Positions 34,511 through 42,232 of a stretch of 64,000 nucleotides of DNA are shown here, in pieces (the stretch's first letter is position 1; each line of letters starts with the position of its first letter). The notes beneath the pieces were generated by a model. The model saw only the letters and a list, made by a program, of their open reading frames with translations. It was not told the origin of the DNA and ran no database searches. Both the position numbers and the translations under genes were made by a program. The DNA lies in NCBI GenBank assembly GCA_041675285.1, contig JBAYTZ010000001.1, positions 382,496-446,495 of the forward strand, read 5' to 3'. Source of the stretch: Candidatus Delongbacteria bacterium. Its GTDB lineage: Bacteria > CAIWAD01.

Positions 34511-35632
34511 CTAACTCACCAGGGCCAGGATCAGCCCGCCGGCGATGACGCTGCCGATCTGGCCCGACACATTGGCGCTCACCGCGTACATCAGCAGATA
34601 ATTCGTGGGATCTTCCTTCAGGCCCATGGTGTGGATCACCCGGGCCGACATGGGGAAGGCCGAAATGCCCGTGGCCCCGATCATCGGGTTGATTTTCCGC
34701 TTGAGGAAGAGGTTGAGCAGCTTGGCGAACAGCACGCCGCCCGCCGTGTCGAAGACGAAGGCCACCAGCCCCATGGCGATGATGAACAAGGTGGCGGGGG
34801 TCAGGAACTGCTCGGCGCTCATGGTGGCCGCGATGGTGATGCCCAAGAGCAGGGTTACCAGGCTGGCCAGCTCGTTTTGCGCGGCCAGGGAGAGCTTGTT
34901 CAGCACGCCGCATTCGCGCACCAGGTTGCCGAACATCAGGAAGCCGATCAGCGCCACGCTGGTGGGCGCGATCAGGCCGGCCAGCACGGTGACGACGATG
35001 GGGAAGAGGATCAGCACCGTCCGCGAGACCTGGCGGGCGGGCGCGTCCATCCGGATCCGCCGTTCGGCCGGCGTGGTGAGCAGGCGGATCACCGGCGGCT
35101 GGATGATGGGCACCAGCGCCATGTAGCTGTAGGCCGCCACGGAGATCGGCCCCAGCAGATGTTTGGCGAAGCGCGTGGCCACGTAGATCGAGGTGGGGCC
35201 GTCGGCGGACCCGATGATCCCGATGGAGGCCGCCTCTTTCAAATCGAAGCCGAACAGCGTGGCCACCATCATGGTGAAGAAGATCCCGAACTGGGCCGCC
35301 GCGCCGAACAGCATCAGCTGGGGCATGCGAAAGAGCGGCGAGAAGTCGATCATCGCCCCGATGGCCACGAAGATCAGCAGGGGGAAGATCTCCGTCAGGA
35401 TGCCAAAGCGGAACAGCAGGCTTAAGGCGCCTTCGATGTGCTGTCCGTCCACCACCTGATCCAGCGCCGCCGAGAAGGGGATGTTGGCCAGAATGGCCCC
35501 GAACCCGATGGGCAGCAGCAACCCGGGTTCATATTCCTTTTTGATGGCCAGGTAGATCAGCACCCCGCCCACCAGCATCATCACCAATTGGTCCCAGCGC
35601 AGGGCGGTCAGCCCCGCGAACAAGCCATCCAT
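34511..35632 (-). CDS. oadB: Sodium ion-translocating decarboxylase beta subunit (OadB/GcdB/MmdB)
   Basis: 373-residue membrane protein with about ten helices. Family motifs include the conserved GSADGPTSIYVATRFAKHLL, which holds the decarboxylation and ion-coupling residues, and later GNLVRECGVLNKLSLAAQNE. It uses decarboxylation of a biotin-bound carboxyl group to pump Na+ outward. The partner carboxyltransferase and biotin carrier are not adjacent; a biotin carrier lies 32 kb away at 1.5-2 kb. The substrate (oxaloacetate, methylmalonyl-CoA or glutaconyl-CoA) is unknown. An ATG start with GGGAGAG upstream is used. Confidence 0.93.
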   Translation of the reverse strand: MDGLFAGLTALRWDQLVMMLVGGVLIYLAIKKEYEPGLLLPIGFGAILANIPFSAALDQVVDGQHIEGALSLLFRFGILTEIFPLLIFVAIGAMIDFSPLFRMPQLMLFGAAAQFGIFFTMMVATLFGFDLKEAASIGIIGSADGPTSIYVATRFAKHLLGPISVAAYSYMALVPIIQPPVIRLLTTPAERRIRMDAPARQVSRTVLILFPIVVTVLAGLIAPTSVALIGFLMFGNLVRECGVLNKLSLAAQNELASLVTLLLGITIAATMSAEQFLTPATLFIIAMGLVAFVFDTAGGVLFAKLLNLFLKRKINPMIGATGISAFPMSARVIHTMGLKEDPTNYLLMYAVSANVSGQIGSVIAGGLILALVS

Positions 35633-35822
35633 CGCGTCTCTCCCAGCTTGCCAACTCTGTCGCGGGGCGCTCTGGACCCGCCGGCCCCAAGGTAGGTGTC
35701 AACATTCTAACATGCCGGAAGCTGGCCCAATCCTTCAGCCCGAATGGAACACTGTGCGCCCGTGACTATGTGGTGATCAGCTTTCCATCCAGGAGCATCT
35801 GTCCACCCTGGGCGCAAGAAAA

Positions 35823-35852
35823 CGGGCAGGAAGCCGTCAAGCCTCCTGCCCG
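35823..35852 (-). terminator. Intrinsic terminator of the sorting-domain protein gene
   Basis: Read on the minus strand, an 8-bp stem CGGGCAGG/CCTGCCCG, extended by a GGC/GCC-like inner stem, is followed by TTTTCTTG. It sits 30 bp after the stop codon at 35882. Confidence 0.8.
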
Positions 35853-35881
35853 CAGAGTTCAGCGCAATGCCCAGGCGGGGA

Positions 35882-36715
35882 TTACTTCACCAGGACCATT
35901 TTGCGCGTCTCCACCTGGCCCTGGGCCTCCAGCGTGTAGTAGTAGACGCCGGACGGCAGGCCGTTGGCCTCGAAGCGCACGCTGGTCTCGCCGCGGGCGG
36001 CCAGACCGTTCCAGAGCTCGGCCACTTCCGCGCCCCGCAGGTCGTACACGGTCAAGCGGACCGGCGCGACCTCGCTCAGGCTGAAGCGGATTTCCGTGCT
36101 CGGGTTGAAGGGGTTGGGGGCGTTCTGCTCCAGGCTGAACAGCTGGGGCTGCTCCTCGGCGCCGACGAAGATGCCCGTGGCGTCGGTCTCGACGTTGTCG
36201 ATCACCCAGTAGTTGCCCGAATCGTGGACGATCACGTAGGCGATGTAGCTGCCGCTGGGGGCGTCCACGTGCAGGCGACCGGGACCGTTCTCGTTGCTGT
36301 TCAGGAAGCGCAGATTGGGGCCGCCGGCGTCCATGTCGATCATCACGTCATTGACGTCATAGGCTTCCAGGTAGAAGTTGCTGTAGGCGCTGTAGCCGAT
36401 CTCGAAGTAGGTGGCGTCGGCGTTGTCCACGGTGATCTTGCCGTAGCTGGAGTTCTGCGTGGCCCAGGCGCCCACGCTGTCGTTGATCCAGTACTCGCCG
36501 CCCCAGGCGCCGCTGGGGTAGCTGGAGCAGTTGTAGAGCTGCCCGTCCAGGTACACCCAGGGATCTCCCAGGTCGTTTTCGAAGGACACGCCGTTGTAGG
36601 ACAGGATTTGCTGCCCGTCCTGGCCCAGCCCCATCTCAAAGGTGAACAGATAGGCGGATGCGCTGCTGCACAGGCCGGCGATCGCCATCAGGGAAAGAAC
36701 CTGCTTCATGCTCAT
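35882..36715 (-). CDS. Secreted protein with T9SS-type C-terminal sorting domain
   Basis: 277-residue exported protein. Residues 1-20 are a signal peptide (MSMKQVLSLMAIAGLCSSASA, residues 1-21). The mature N-terminal ~165 residues form an Asn/Tyr/Gly-rich beta domain of unknown function, possibly a jelly-roll or PEP-CTERM-like ligand domain. The last ~80 residues are a classic sorting module: QNAPNPFNPSTEIRFSLSEV, VRLTVYDLRGAEVAELW, PSGVYYYTLEAQ, final RKMVLVK. This module directs surface release by type IX secretion in FCB bacteria. GGAG 7 nt before the first ATG decides the start; the open frame continues upstream without sense. Its 365-bp upstream region up to 37080 holds no gene that I can support. 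Confidence 0.88.
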   Translation of the reverse strand: MSMKQVLSLMAIAGLCSSASAYLFTFEMGLGQDGQQILSYNGVSFENDLGDPWVYLDGQLYNCSSYPSGAWGGEYWINDSVGAWATQNSSYGKITVDNADATYFEIGYSAYSNFYLEAYDVNDVMIDMDAGGPNLRFLNSNENGPGRLHVDAPSGSYIAYVIVHDSGNYWVIDNVETDATGIFVGAEEQPQLFSLEQNAPNPFNPSTEIRFSLSEVAPVRLTVYDLRGAEVAELWNGLAARGETSVRFEANGLPSGVYYYTLEAQGQVETRKMVLVK

Positions 36716-37080
36716 GGTCGCTCCTTTTCTGGGGCCGTCCGCTGCTTCGCACAGGACAAGCACGGCCCGTGGGTGTGGTCGTGGCGGAGGACTCCAGCCC
36801 GCCGACGTCCCGCTCCCGACAAGACAAGAGACATGGACCGGACAAGCGGCTGAAGTGCATCGAATGCTGGTTGAATCGTGTGTGAGATTGCCAATTCCCT
36901 GCCGGCAGACCGACTCCCGGCAGGCCAGCCCTTCGGTGCAAAGTCCGTGCCCACCCCCAGGGCTCAGCCTAAACAATTGACAGTGAAGAACTTGATGCCC
37001 GGCTCGACGCGGCGGATCCACCCATCTGTTCAATTCCGCGCTGCATTTCGCCGGATTTCGCACACCCAGGGTTGTGGACC

Positions 37081-37461
37081 TTAGGAGTGGCTGTGGCCGT
37101 GGGCATAGTGACCGCTGCAGGCCTGGCCCGGGAGCATGGGGGCCAATGTGCCCGCTTGGAAGGCGCTCAACACTTCACCGGCGGTGGCGTGCGCGGACAT
37201 ATAGACGCGGATTCCCGCCGCGTCCAGCTTGCCCAGCGCGCCCATGCCGATGCCACCCACGACCAGCGCGTCGAAGGTCTCACCCTGCAACGCCTGCAGG
37301 GGCATGCACATGCCATGGGCGTGATGTTGGTTGCCGTTGACAACGGCGCGGCAGGCTCCGTTCTCAACGGTTACGAAGAGAAAGGCCGGGGCCGAACCGA
37401 AATGGGAGCAAACCGGGCTGTCCAGCGCCTGGTCCGCGTCGATGGGGATGCAGAGGATCAT
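37081..37461 (-). CDS. NifX/NifB-like dinitrogenase iron-molybdenum cofactor family protein
   Basis: 126-residue soluble protein. MILCIPIDADQALDSPVCSHFGSAPAFLF (residues 1-29, broken motif CIPI...SHFG.AP.F), then LVVGGIGMGALGKLDAAGIRVY, match the small NifX/NafY-type domain (MTH1175-like) common outside nitrogen fixers, often in Fe-S or metal-centre maturation. The C-terminal tail is His-rich (SGHYAHGHSHS), suggesting metal binding. It pairs with a DUF134 regulator 59 bp upstream, a common arrangement. Confidence 0.88.
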   Translation of the reverse strand: MILCIPIDADQALDSPVCSHFGSAPAFLFVTVENGACRAVVNGNQHHAHGMCMPLQALQGETFDALVVGGIGMGALGKLDAAGIRVYMSAHATAGEVLSAFQAGTLAPMLPGQACSGHYAHGHSHS

Positions 37462-37520
37462 CGCAGGGTTCCTTGTTATAGAAGTGGGCGGGAACGGGGA
37501 GGAGAGTTCCGGCTCCCCGC

Positions 37521-37853
37521 TCAGCCGCCCGGTGTGTCGTGCAAGCGGCAGCAGCGGCGCTCCGTCATGGTCACGGGGCCGCCTTCGATGCGCAGCGCCT
37601 TGCCATGCACCAGGGCGTCGGCCACCTTGCGGTGGGCCGCCTCGAGGATGCGACCGAAGGTGGCGCGCGAGACTCCCATCCGCAGGGCCGCGTCCTCCTG
37701 GTACAGGCCGTCAAGGTCTGCCAGGCGCAGGGCCTCGAACTCGTCCAGGGTCATCGCCACCTGCTCCAGCTCGCAGAGCGGCAGGCCCTGGGGCTTGAAG
37801 AGCGCCGCGGCGGGTTGGCCAGCGATGCGTCGACGGCAAGGGGGTCGTGACAT
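37521..37853 (-). CDS. DUF134 family HTH DNA-binding protein
   Basis: 110-residue cytoplasmic regulator. It starts MSRPPCRRRIAG, contains LTLDEFEALRLADLDGLYQE-like residues (MTLDEFEALRLADLDGLYQE), and a sigma-70 region-4-type HTH (DAALRMGVSRATFGRILEAA). The start is fixed by CAGGAGGAACG before the ATG; the longer frame to 37976 is not supported. DUF134 proteins often neighbour NifX-like genes, and it probably controls this operon. Confidence 0.88.
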   Translation of the reverse strand: MSRPPCRRRIAGQPAAALFKPQGLPLCELEQVAMTLDEFEALRLADLDGLYQEDAALRMGVSRATFGRILEAAHRKVADALVHGKALRIEGGPVTMTERRCCRLHDTPGG

Positions 37854-37882
37854 CGTTCCTCCTGGAGCGCTAATAATGGGCA

Positions 37883-37892
37883 TATGATCATA
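37883..37892. promoter_or_regulatory. Palindromic operator candidate of the DUF134-nifX-like operon
   Basis: TATGATCATA is a perfect 10-bp palindrome 30 bp upstream of the DUF134 ATG, next to a -10-like TATTAG read on minus. Position suggests autoregulation. Short palindromes occur by chance, so confidence is low. Confidence 0.4.
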
Positions 37893-38218
37893 AATCGCAA
37901 GCAACTGAGACGTTCCGTCGATGCCGAACTGGCTCAGTGACGCCTGCCACGGCGCTGGGAGCACGCATCCGGCCACGTGCGACCCTCCCGGGCCTACCGT
38001 TGCCCACCGGGGACGGCCCGATGTTGCGGTTTAGTCGCATGCGGCTCGCCACCGGGCTCTCCACTATCAGGCCGATGCCCGCCGGGACCTTCAGCCTGGG
38101 CGCCGTGGCATGCAATGACCGCCCCTCAGACTGCGGCCAATCGTGGCAAGTGGATCCATCGCCGGGGGCAGGGAGAACCATGACGAGCACAGGAGGCGGG
38201 GCGTGGGCGGACAACGAA

Positions 38219-38250
38219 AAAGGGGTCCCGGTTTCCCGGAACCCCTTTAT
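38219..38250 (-). terminator. Terminator of the original tRNA-Arg gene
   Basis: Read on minus, a stem AAAGGGGTTCC / GGGACCCCTTT (mostly paired, loop GGGAAACC) is followed by TTTTT. It lies just beyond the tRNA-Arg 3' end, where a tRNA terminator is expected. The stretch from 37893 to 38218 holds no gene that I can support. Confidence 0.75.
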
Positions 38251-38257
38251 CCTCAAG

Positions 38258-38299
38258 TGCACCCAAGAGGAGTCGAACCCCTAACCTTCTGATCCGTAG
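38258..38299 (-). other. Attachment junction: 3' part of tRNA-Arg(ACG)
   Basis: On minus, the sequence from CTACGGATCAG through GGTTCGACTCC to TGGGTGCA is the 3' part of tRNA-Arg: anticodon loop with ACG, 3' anticodon stem, variable loop, T arm, acceptor strand and discriminator. Upstream of the anticodon loop the match stops (TAGTTACAACTCC), so no cloverleaf forms. This is how a tRNA looks when a tyrosine recombinase has crossed over in the anticodon loop. A complete tRNA-Arg whose 5' end pairs with TGGGTGC (GCACCCA) is expected at the far right end of the element. Confidence 0.88.
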
Positions 38300-38430
38300 T
38301 TACAACTCCTCCACACAAGCCCCGTCGAGACTCGTCCAGCCTTGTCCATAAAGATCAAACATATCAAAGACTTCGCCTATCTGCGCTTGTGACAGAGCCC
38401 TGAAAACTCCATGCTCTTGCAGGCTAGTTG

Positions 38431-38450
38431 AGTAGACGGAAAGTAGACGG
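38431..38450 (+). repeat. Direct repeat AGTAGACGG upstream of the integrase
   Basis: AGTAGACGG occurs at 38431-38439 and 38442-38450, one helical turn apart, 31 bp before the integrase start. It could be an integrase arm site, an excisionase site or an operator. Confidence 0.45.
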
Positions 38451-38481
38451 GTGGCAATGCCCGGTGTTTCCTGGAGGCAGC

Positions 38482-39651
38482 ATGCGCCGATTTCGATTTA
38501 CGCAAAAGACCCTTGAAGATCTGCGGACTGACCTGCCGCGCGAGTACGTGTATGACGAGCAGATACGCCTGCTGGCCGTGATGGTCACGCGGGCCGGTTC
38601 TAAGTCATTCTACGTGCTCAAGACGCGGGAAGGAAAGAAGAAATTCGTCCGCATTGGCTCCGTAGCGGAAGTGCCAATTCCGAGGGCGAGAACCCTAGCG
38701 GCGGAAATCCTGCTGAAGGTCGCCACGGGGGAGGAGGTCGGAGCCCCAAAGGCGCGTGCCGCACGCGCTGGCGCATTCACACTGGAGGTCGCCTACCTGG
38801 AGTACCGACGGTATTTGGAGCAGCATCGCAAGCCCAACACGATCTACCAGTTCAACCGCCAGTGGGAAAAGTTCCTAAAGCCATGGGCGGGGGACAGACC
38901 CATGAGGTCAATTCGCCGTCACGAGGTGGTTAACCTGCACCAGCAGATCGGCGAGCAGAACGGCCACCACCAAGCCAACCGCGTGATCGCCTTCCTGCGC
39001 GCCATCATCAACCGGGCCATCCGCGAGCACGAGCTGGCCCTTGCCAACCCGGCAAACGCCATCATGTTTTACCGTGAAAACCAGCGTTCTCGCAGGCTGA
39101 TGCGCGAGGAAGTTCCTGCCTTCTTTCGCTCCGTGGATGATGAGCCCAATGTGGACATCAGGGACTTTATCCTGGTGTCCTTGTTCACCGGCGCACGCAA
39201 GTCCAACGTGCTCTCGATGCGTTGGTGTGATATCTCCCTGGACCGCGGCGTCTGGATCGTGCCAGCCAGCGACTCGAAGAACAGCAAAGAGCTGGACGTC
39301 CTCCTTTCGAAGCCCGTGTTGGACATCCTCCAGACGCGCCTGCAGCATGTGCGTGGCGAATTCGTCTTCCCGGGACGCGTCGGGCGCACGAACCAGCACA
39401 TGATGGATCCCAAGATGGGCTGGTACCGGATCTGCGAGCGGGCAGGGATGACCGATCTGCACATGCACGACCTGCGCCGCAGCCTGGCCTCCTTCCAGAT
39501 CGACGCCGGAACGCCGCTGGAAGTGATCCAAAAGACCCTGGGGCACGAATCCAAGACCACGACAGAGATCTACGCGAGGATGGCCTTGGAAACGGTGCGG
39601 GCCAGTGTGGAGCGTGCGGCCGAGGACATTCTGCGGGCGAAGAAGGGATGA
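38482..39651 (+). CDS. int: Tyrosine site-specific integrase
   Basis: 389-residue recombinase. Residues ~1-85 form the arm-binding domain of P4-type integrases (YVYDEQIRLLAVMVTRAGSK); the middle is a SAM-like core-binding domain; the C-terminal catalytic domain has the first Arg in LFTGARKSNVLSMRW, the H-x-x-R box HDLRRSLASFQ, the second His in LGHES and the nucleophile Tyr in TTEIYARM. The ATG at 38482 is preceded by GGAGG; the frame opens 54 nt earlier without a ribosome site. It lies 180 bp from the tRNA-Arg junction, so it presumably integrated the element. The catalytic set looks complete. Confidence 0.95.
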   Translation: MRRFRFTQKTLEDLRTDLPREYVYDEQIRLLAVMVTRAGSKSFYVLKTREGKKKFVRIGSVAEVPIPRARTLAAEILLKVATGEEVGAPKARAARAGAFTLEVAYLEYRRYLEQHRKPNTIYQFNRQWEKFLKPWAGDRPMRSIRRHEVVNLHQQIGEQNGHHQANRVIAFLRAIINRAIREHELALANPANAIMFYRENQRSRRLMREEVPAFFRSVDDEPNVDIRDFILVSLFTGARKSNVLSMRWCDISLDRGVWIVPASDSKNSKELDVLLSKPVLDILQTRLQHVRGEFVFPGRVGRTNQHMMDPKMGWYRICERAGMTDLHMHDLRRSLASFQIDAGTPLEVIQKTLGHESKTTTEIYARMALETVRASVERAAEDILRAKKG

Positions 39652-39674
39652 ATCATTCCACCGGCACACCACCA

Positions 39675-39833
39675 GCGCGACTTGGCATCCTTCTGATCAA
39701 CGCCGGCACGCCGCTGTAAGTGTTACAAAAGACCAAGTGACCACTGAGATCTGCGTCAGACTGCGTTGGATCCCGTTCGGGCGAGTGTCGAGAGGGCGGC
39801 AGAAGAGATGCTGCGGCAAGCGAAAGCACCCAA
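39675..39833 (+). pseudogene. Degraded second copy of an integrase 3' end
   Basis: This stretch repeats the last ~170 bp of the upstream integrase in degenerate form: RDLASFLINAGTPL, then a stop, QKTK, a deletion of the HES box, and an end similar to SVERAAEDILRQ. It contains stops and frame changes. It probably remains from a related element integrated earlier, or from a partial duplication. Confidence 0.75.
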
Positions 39834-39879
39834 AGAAACCGACCTCACTGCTTGATCCTCCACCACAAGGCAGCAGGGG

Positions 39880-39908
39880 GGCCGGCCAGCACAATATACT
39901 GGCCGGCC
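39880..39908. terminator. 10-bp hairpin downstream of the beta-propeller gene
   Basis: GGCCGGCCAG (39880-39889) pairs perfectly with CTGGCCGGCC (39899-39908); the loop is 9 nt. It is 13 bp past the stop of the minus-strand gene. The lack of a T-run makes intrinsic termination uncertain. Confidence 0.55.
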
Positions 39909-39921
39909 GCACCCAGTTGGC

Positions 39922-40992
39922 TCAGTTCTGTGCCCGGAAGACGACTCCATTCGGTGTGTTACCCACGTTGATGGTATGCAGCACCGCGTGCGAATTCACA
40001 TCCACCACGCACACCGTACCCGCGCCCTGATTGCTGATGTAGGCCTTGCCAGCGCCGTCAAACGCAATCGCGTGCGCGCCCATCCCAGTTGGCGTTTCCC
40101 CCAGGCGATCGTCCGCATCTGCATTGAAGAACACGACTTGGCCATGGTCCGCGTCCGTCACCCAGAGCTCGCCATTGGGGGCCAGCGCCGCCATGCCGGG
40201 AGTGAAGCCCAGGTTGTAGGTGTGATGCATTGTCATGCTCATGGCGTCCATGACCATGATCGTCATCGAGTGTTCGCAGTCGACGTACATCATGCCATTA
40301 GCGCCCGGCCAAGCACCCACTGGGTCCTCACCCACGGGCAGGGTCTCGAGAACCGCGCGGCTTGCCACGTCAATGATCGTGACGGTGTTGGAGCCTGTGT
40401 TGGCCACAAAAGCGCGCATGCCGTCCGGGCTGAAGGTCACCTCTGCCGGCATGTTCCCCACCGGGATCTCCGCCAGGATGTCCAAGGACTCGGCGTCAAG
40501 GACCAGGACGCTCCCAGGCATGGTCATCTGGGAAGTCCAGAGCTCGGTTCCATCGGGTGATGGTGTCACGTTGTGATTGGGCGCCGGCAATTGGCAGGAG
40601 GCCAGCATGGCCCCTGTGTGCGCGTCCATCACCATCACGGTTCCATGAACTCCGTGTTGCATGCCATCATCCCCATGCCCCATGCTCAAGTCGTAGCCAG
40701 GTGCGGAAACGACCAGCTTGGAGCGATCAGGACTTAGGTAGCCATGATGGATGTAATTGACGCCGCTTAGCTCGATGGTGCCGGTGACCGCCTGTGTGGT
40801 CGTGTTGATGACCGAGATCGAGCTTTCGGCTCCATTGAGGACGAACACAGCGTCGTAGGTGATGGAGGCGATCGGCGTGCTGGCGGGGCCGTCGGTCCCA
40901 TCATCCCCCGATTCGCAGCCCATCAATAGCGTCGCCAGCGCGATGGGTGCGGCCCACAGCGCGGCCTTCCTGAGGCGAAGGGAGCTGAACAT
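39922..40992 (-). CDS. YVTN-type beta-propeller lipoprotein, Met/His-rich
   Basis: 356-residue exported lipoprotein: signal helix and lipobox LLMGC near residue 25, then an acidic linker (ESGDDGTDG). The body has repeated propeller blades with the YVTN-like pattern (DAVFVLNGAESSISVINTTT; MRAFVANTGSNTVTIIDVAS; KAYISNQGAGTVCVVDVNSH). Two blades carry Met/His-rich loops, one encoded near 40640-40700 (MGHGDDGMQHGVHG) and one near 40215-40270 (MTIMVMDAMSMTMHH), suited to Cu(I)/Ag(I) binding. It lies beside copper-type efflux and sensor genes. The ATG follows AAGGAAGAGAC; 4 extra codons upstream are rejected. Its exact role is unknown; a periplasmic metal scavenger is inferred. Confidence 0.82.
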   Translation of the reverse strand: MFSSLRLRKAALWAAPIALATLLMGCESGDDGTDGPASTPIASITYDAVFVLNGAESSISVINTTTQAVTGTIELSGVNYIHHGYLSPDRSKLVVSAPGYDLSMGHGDDGMQHGVHGTVMVMDAHTGAMLASCQLPAPNHNVTPSPDGTELWTSQMTMPGSVLVLDAESLDILAEIPVGNMPAEVTFSPDGMRAFVANTGSNTVTIIDVASRAVLETLPVGEDPVGAWPGANGMMYVDCEHSMTIMVMDAMSMTMHHTYNLGFTPGMAALAPNGELWVTDADHGQVVFFNADADDRLGETPTGMGAHAIAFDGAGKAYISNQGAGTVCVVDVNSHAVLHTINVGNTPNGVVFRAQN

Positions 40993-41125
40993 GTCTCTTC
41001 CTTTCAATATTAGGGCGAACTACTTTTGTGTATTTCGCCAAACTTCAAGACCAATCGAATTCAAAGCTTCACTAACACATGGCACGATGCCAGGCCACGC
41101 TCCTTCAGCGTGATCCCTGACGGGG

Positions 41126-42232
41126 TCAGGCAGGCAAGACCACGCGGAACTCCGCTCCGCCCTCCGGACGATTCTCTTCCTCGATCCAGCCCCCATGCTC
41201 ATCCATCAAACGGCTGGCGATGGACAAGCCCAACCCCGTGCCTTCCGGCCTTGTGGTGAAGAAAGGGTCAAACAATTGTTCCCGGTGGGCGGGATCCACT
41301 CCCGGTCCTTCGTCGCGCACGCTGATCACGTGCACGCTCCCCTGGGGTCGGGCGAGCCGCTCGTAGACGATTTCAATAAGGCCTTGGTCCGGACTGAACT
41401 GCACGGCATTGAGCAGCACGTTGAGCAGGACCTGGGCCAACCGGTCCGGATCGCAGGAGAGGCTGACGGAGGCCGACGAGGAGGCCTCGATGAGGATTCC
41501 CCGCAAATTAGCCTGTGGGCGAGCCATGGCCGTGGCACGTTCGATGACCTCGGAGACCTCGACCTGCCGCACCTGCAAGGCCGCCGGGCGGGCGAAGGCC
41601 AGGAAGCGCTCCAACAGTCGCTCAAGACGCACGAGTTCCTGCTCCAAGATGCCCACGAAGCGTCGACGGGGCGATGTCTCGGGAACCTCTTCACCCACCA
41701 GCGCGGCGGCGGCTTTCAGCGTGGCCAGCGGATTGCGGATCTCGTGGGCCAGGCCCGCGCTCAGCTGTCCCAGGGCCTGCAGGCGCCCAGTCCTGATCAC
41801 CTGTGCCTCGATCTCCCGCATGTGCTCCATCTGCTGCTCCAGCTCGGCGCGTGCGCGATGCTCGCGTTCGACCAGAAGGCCCGTGACCAGGGCCACGACG
41901 TTGTAGAGCAGGATCTCCAGGACTTTGTTGGCCGTGCCGGTGGGATCGTGGTGCAGCATGGACCCTTGGTGGTCCATCATCATGAAGGCGTGCGGCAGAT
42001 AGAGAACGGAGGACACCACGGCCACGGCCAGCGAGCCCCGCAGCCCGAACAGGAAGGCCGCCAGGATGATGGGCATGTAGTACAAGCGCCTGAGGATGTC
42101 GTGCAGCCAGTCCTCCGTGTCCGGCGTGAGAAAATGCGCCGCGGTGATGACCAGGATGGGAAGCCACAGCCAGAGCAGCGCCTTGCGCGTGACGGGCCAG
42201 GCCCACGGGTCGATGGGGATTGGGATGGGCAT
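41126..42232 (-). CDS. Sensor histidine kinase of the metal efflux island (NtrB/ZraS type)
   Basis: 368-residue kinase. Four hydrophobic helices in the first ~120 residues (DUF4118-like) enclose a short loop with HAFMMMDHQGSMLHHD at residues 81-96, rich in Met and His and probably periplasmic. Then an H-box GLAHEIRNPLATLK (His163), an N-box (QVLLNVLLNAVQFSPD), G1 (RDEGPGVDPAHR), F (FDPFFTT) and G2 (GTGLGLSIA). The start overlaps the stop of the regulator gene by 1 nt. It should phosphorylate the adjacent NtrC-type protein in response to metal. Confidence 0.9.
   Translation of the reverse strand: MPIPIPIDPWAWPVTRKALLWLWLPILVITAAHFLTPDTEDWLHDILRRLYYMPIILAAFLFGLRGSLAVAVVSSVLYLPHAFMMMDHQGSMLHHDPTGTANKVLEILLYNVVALVTGLLVEREHRARAELEQQMEHMREIEAQVIRTGRLQALGQLSAGLAHEIRNPLATLKAAAALVGEEVPETSPRRRFVGILEQELVRLERLLERFLAFARPAALQVRQVEVSEVIERATAMARPQANLRGILIEASSSASVSLSCDPDRLAQVLLNVLLNAVQFSPDQGLIEIVYERLARPQGSVHVISVRDEGPGVDPAHREQLFDPFFTTRPEGTGLGLSIASRLMDEHGGWIEEENRPEGGAEFRVVLPA

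Noticed and set aside
34151..35425. A long plus-strand frame opposite oadB
   Set aside because: It contains tRNA-Gly and is antisense to a protein with clear OadB motifs.
38258..38299. A functional tRNA-Arg gene
   Set aside because: The 5' acceptor, D arm and 5' anticodon stem are missing, so no cloverleaf can form; it is an attachment remnant.
41060..41100. Sigma-54 promoter for the beta-propeller gene (TGGCATCGTGCCATG)
   Set aside because: The GG and GC spacing does not fit; the sequence is a small palindrome instead.
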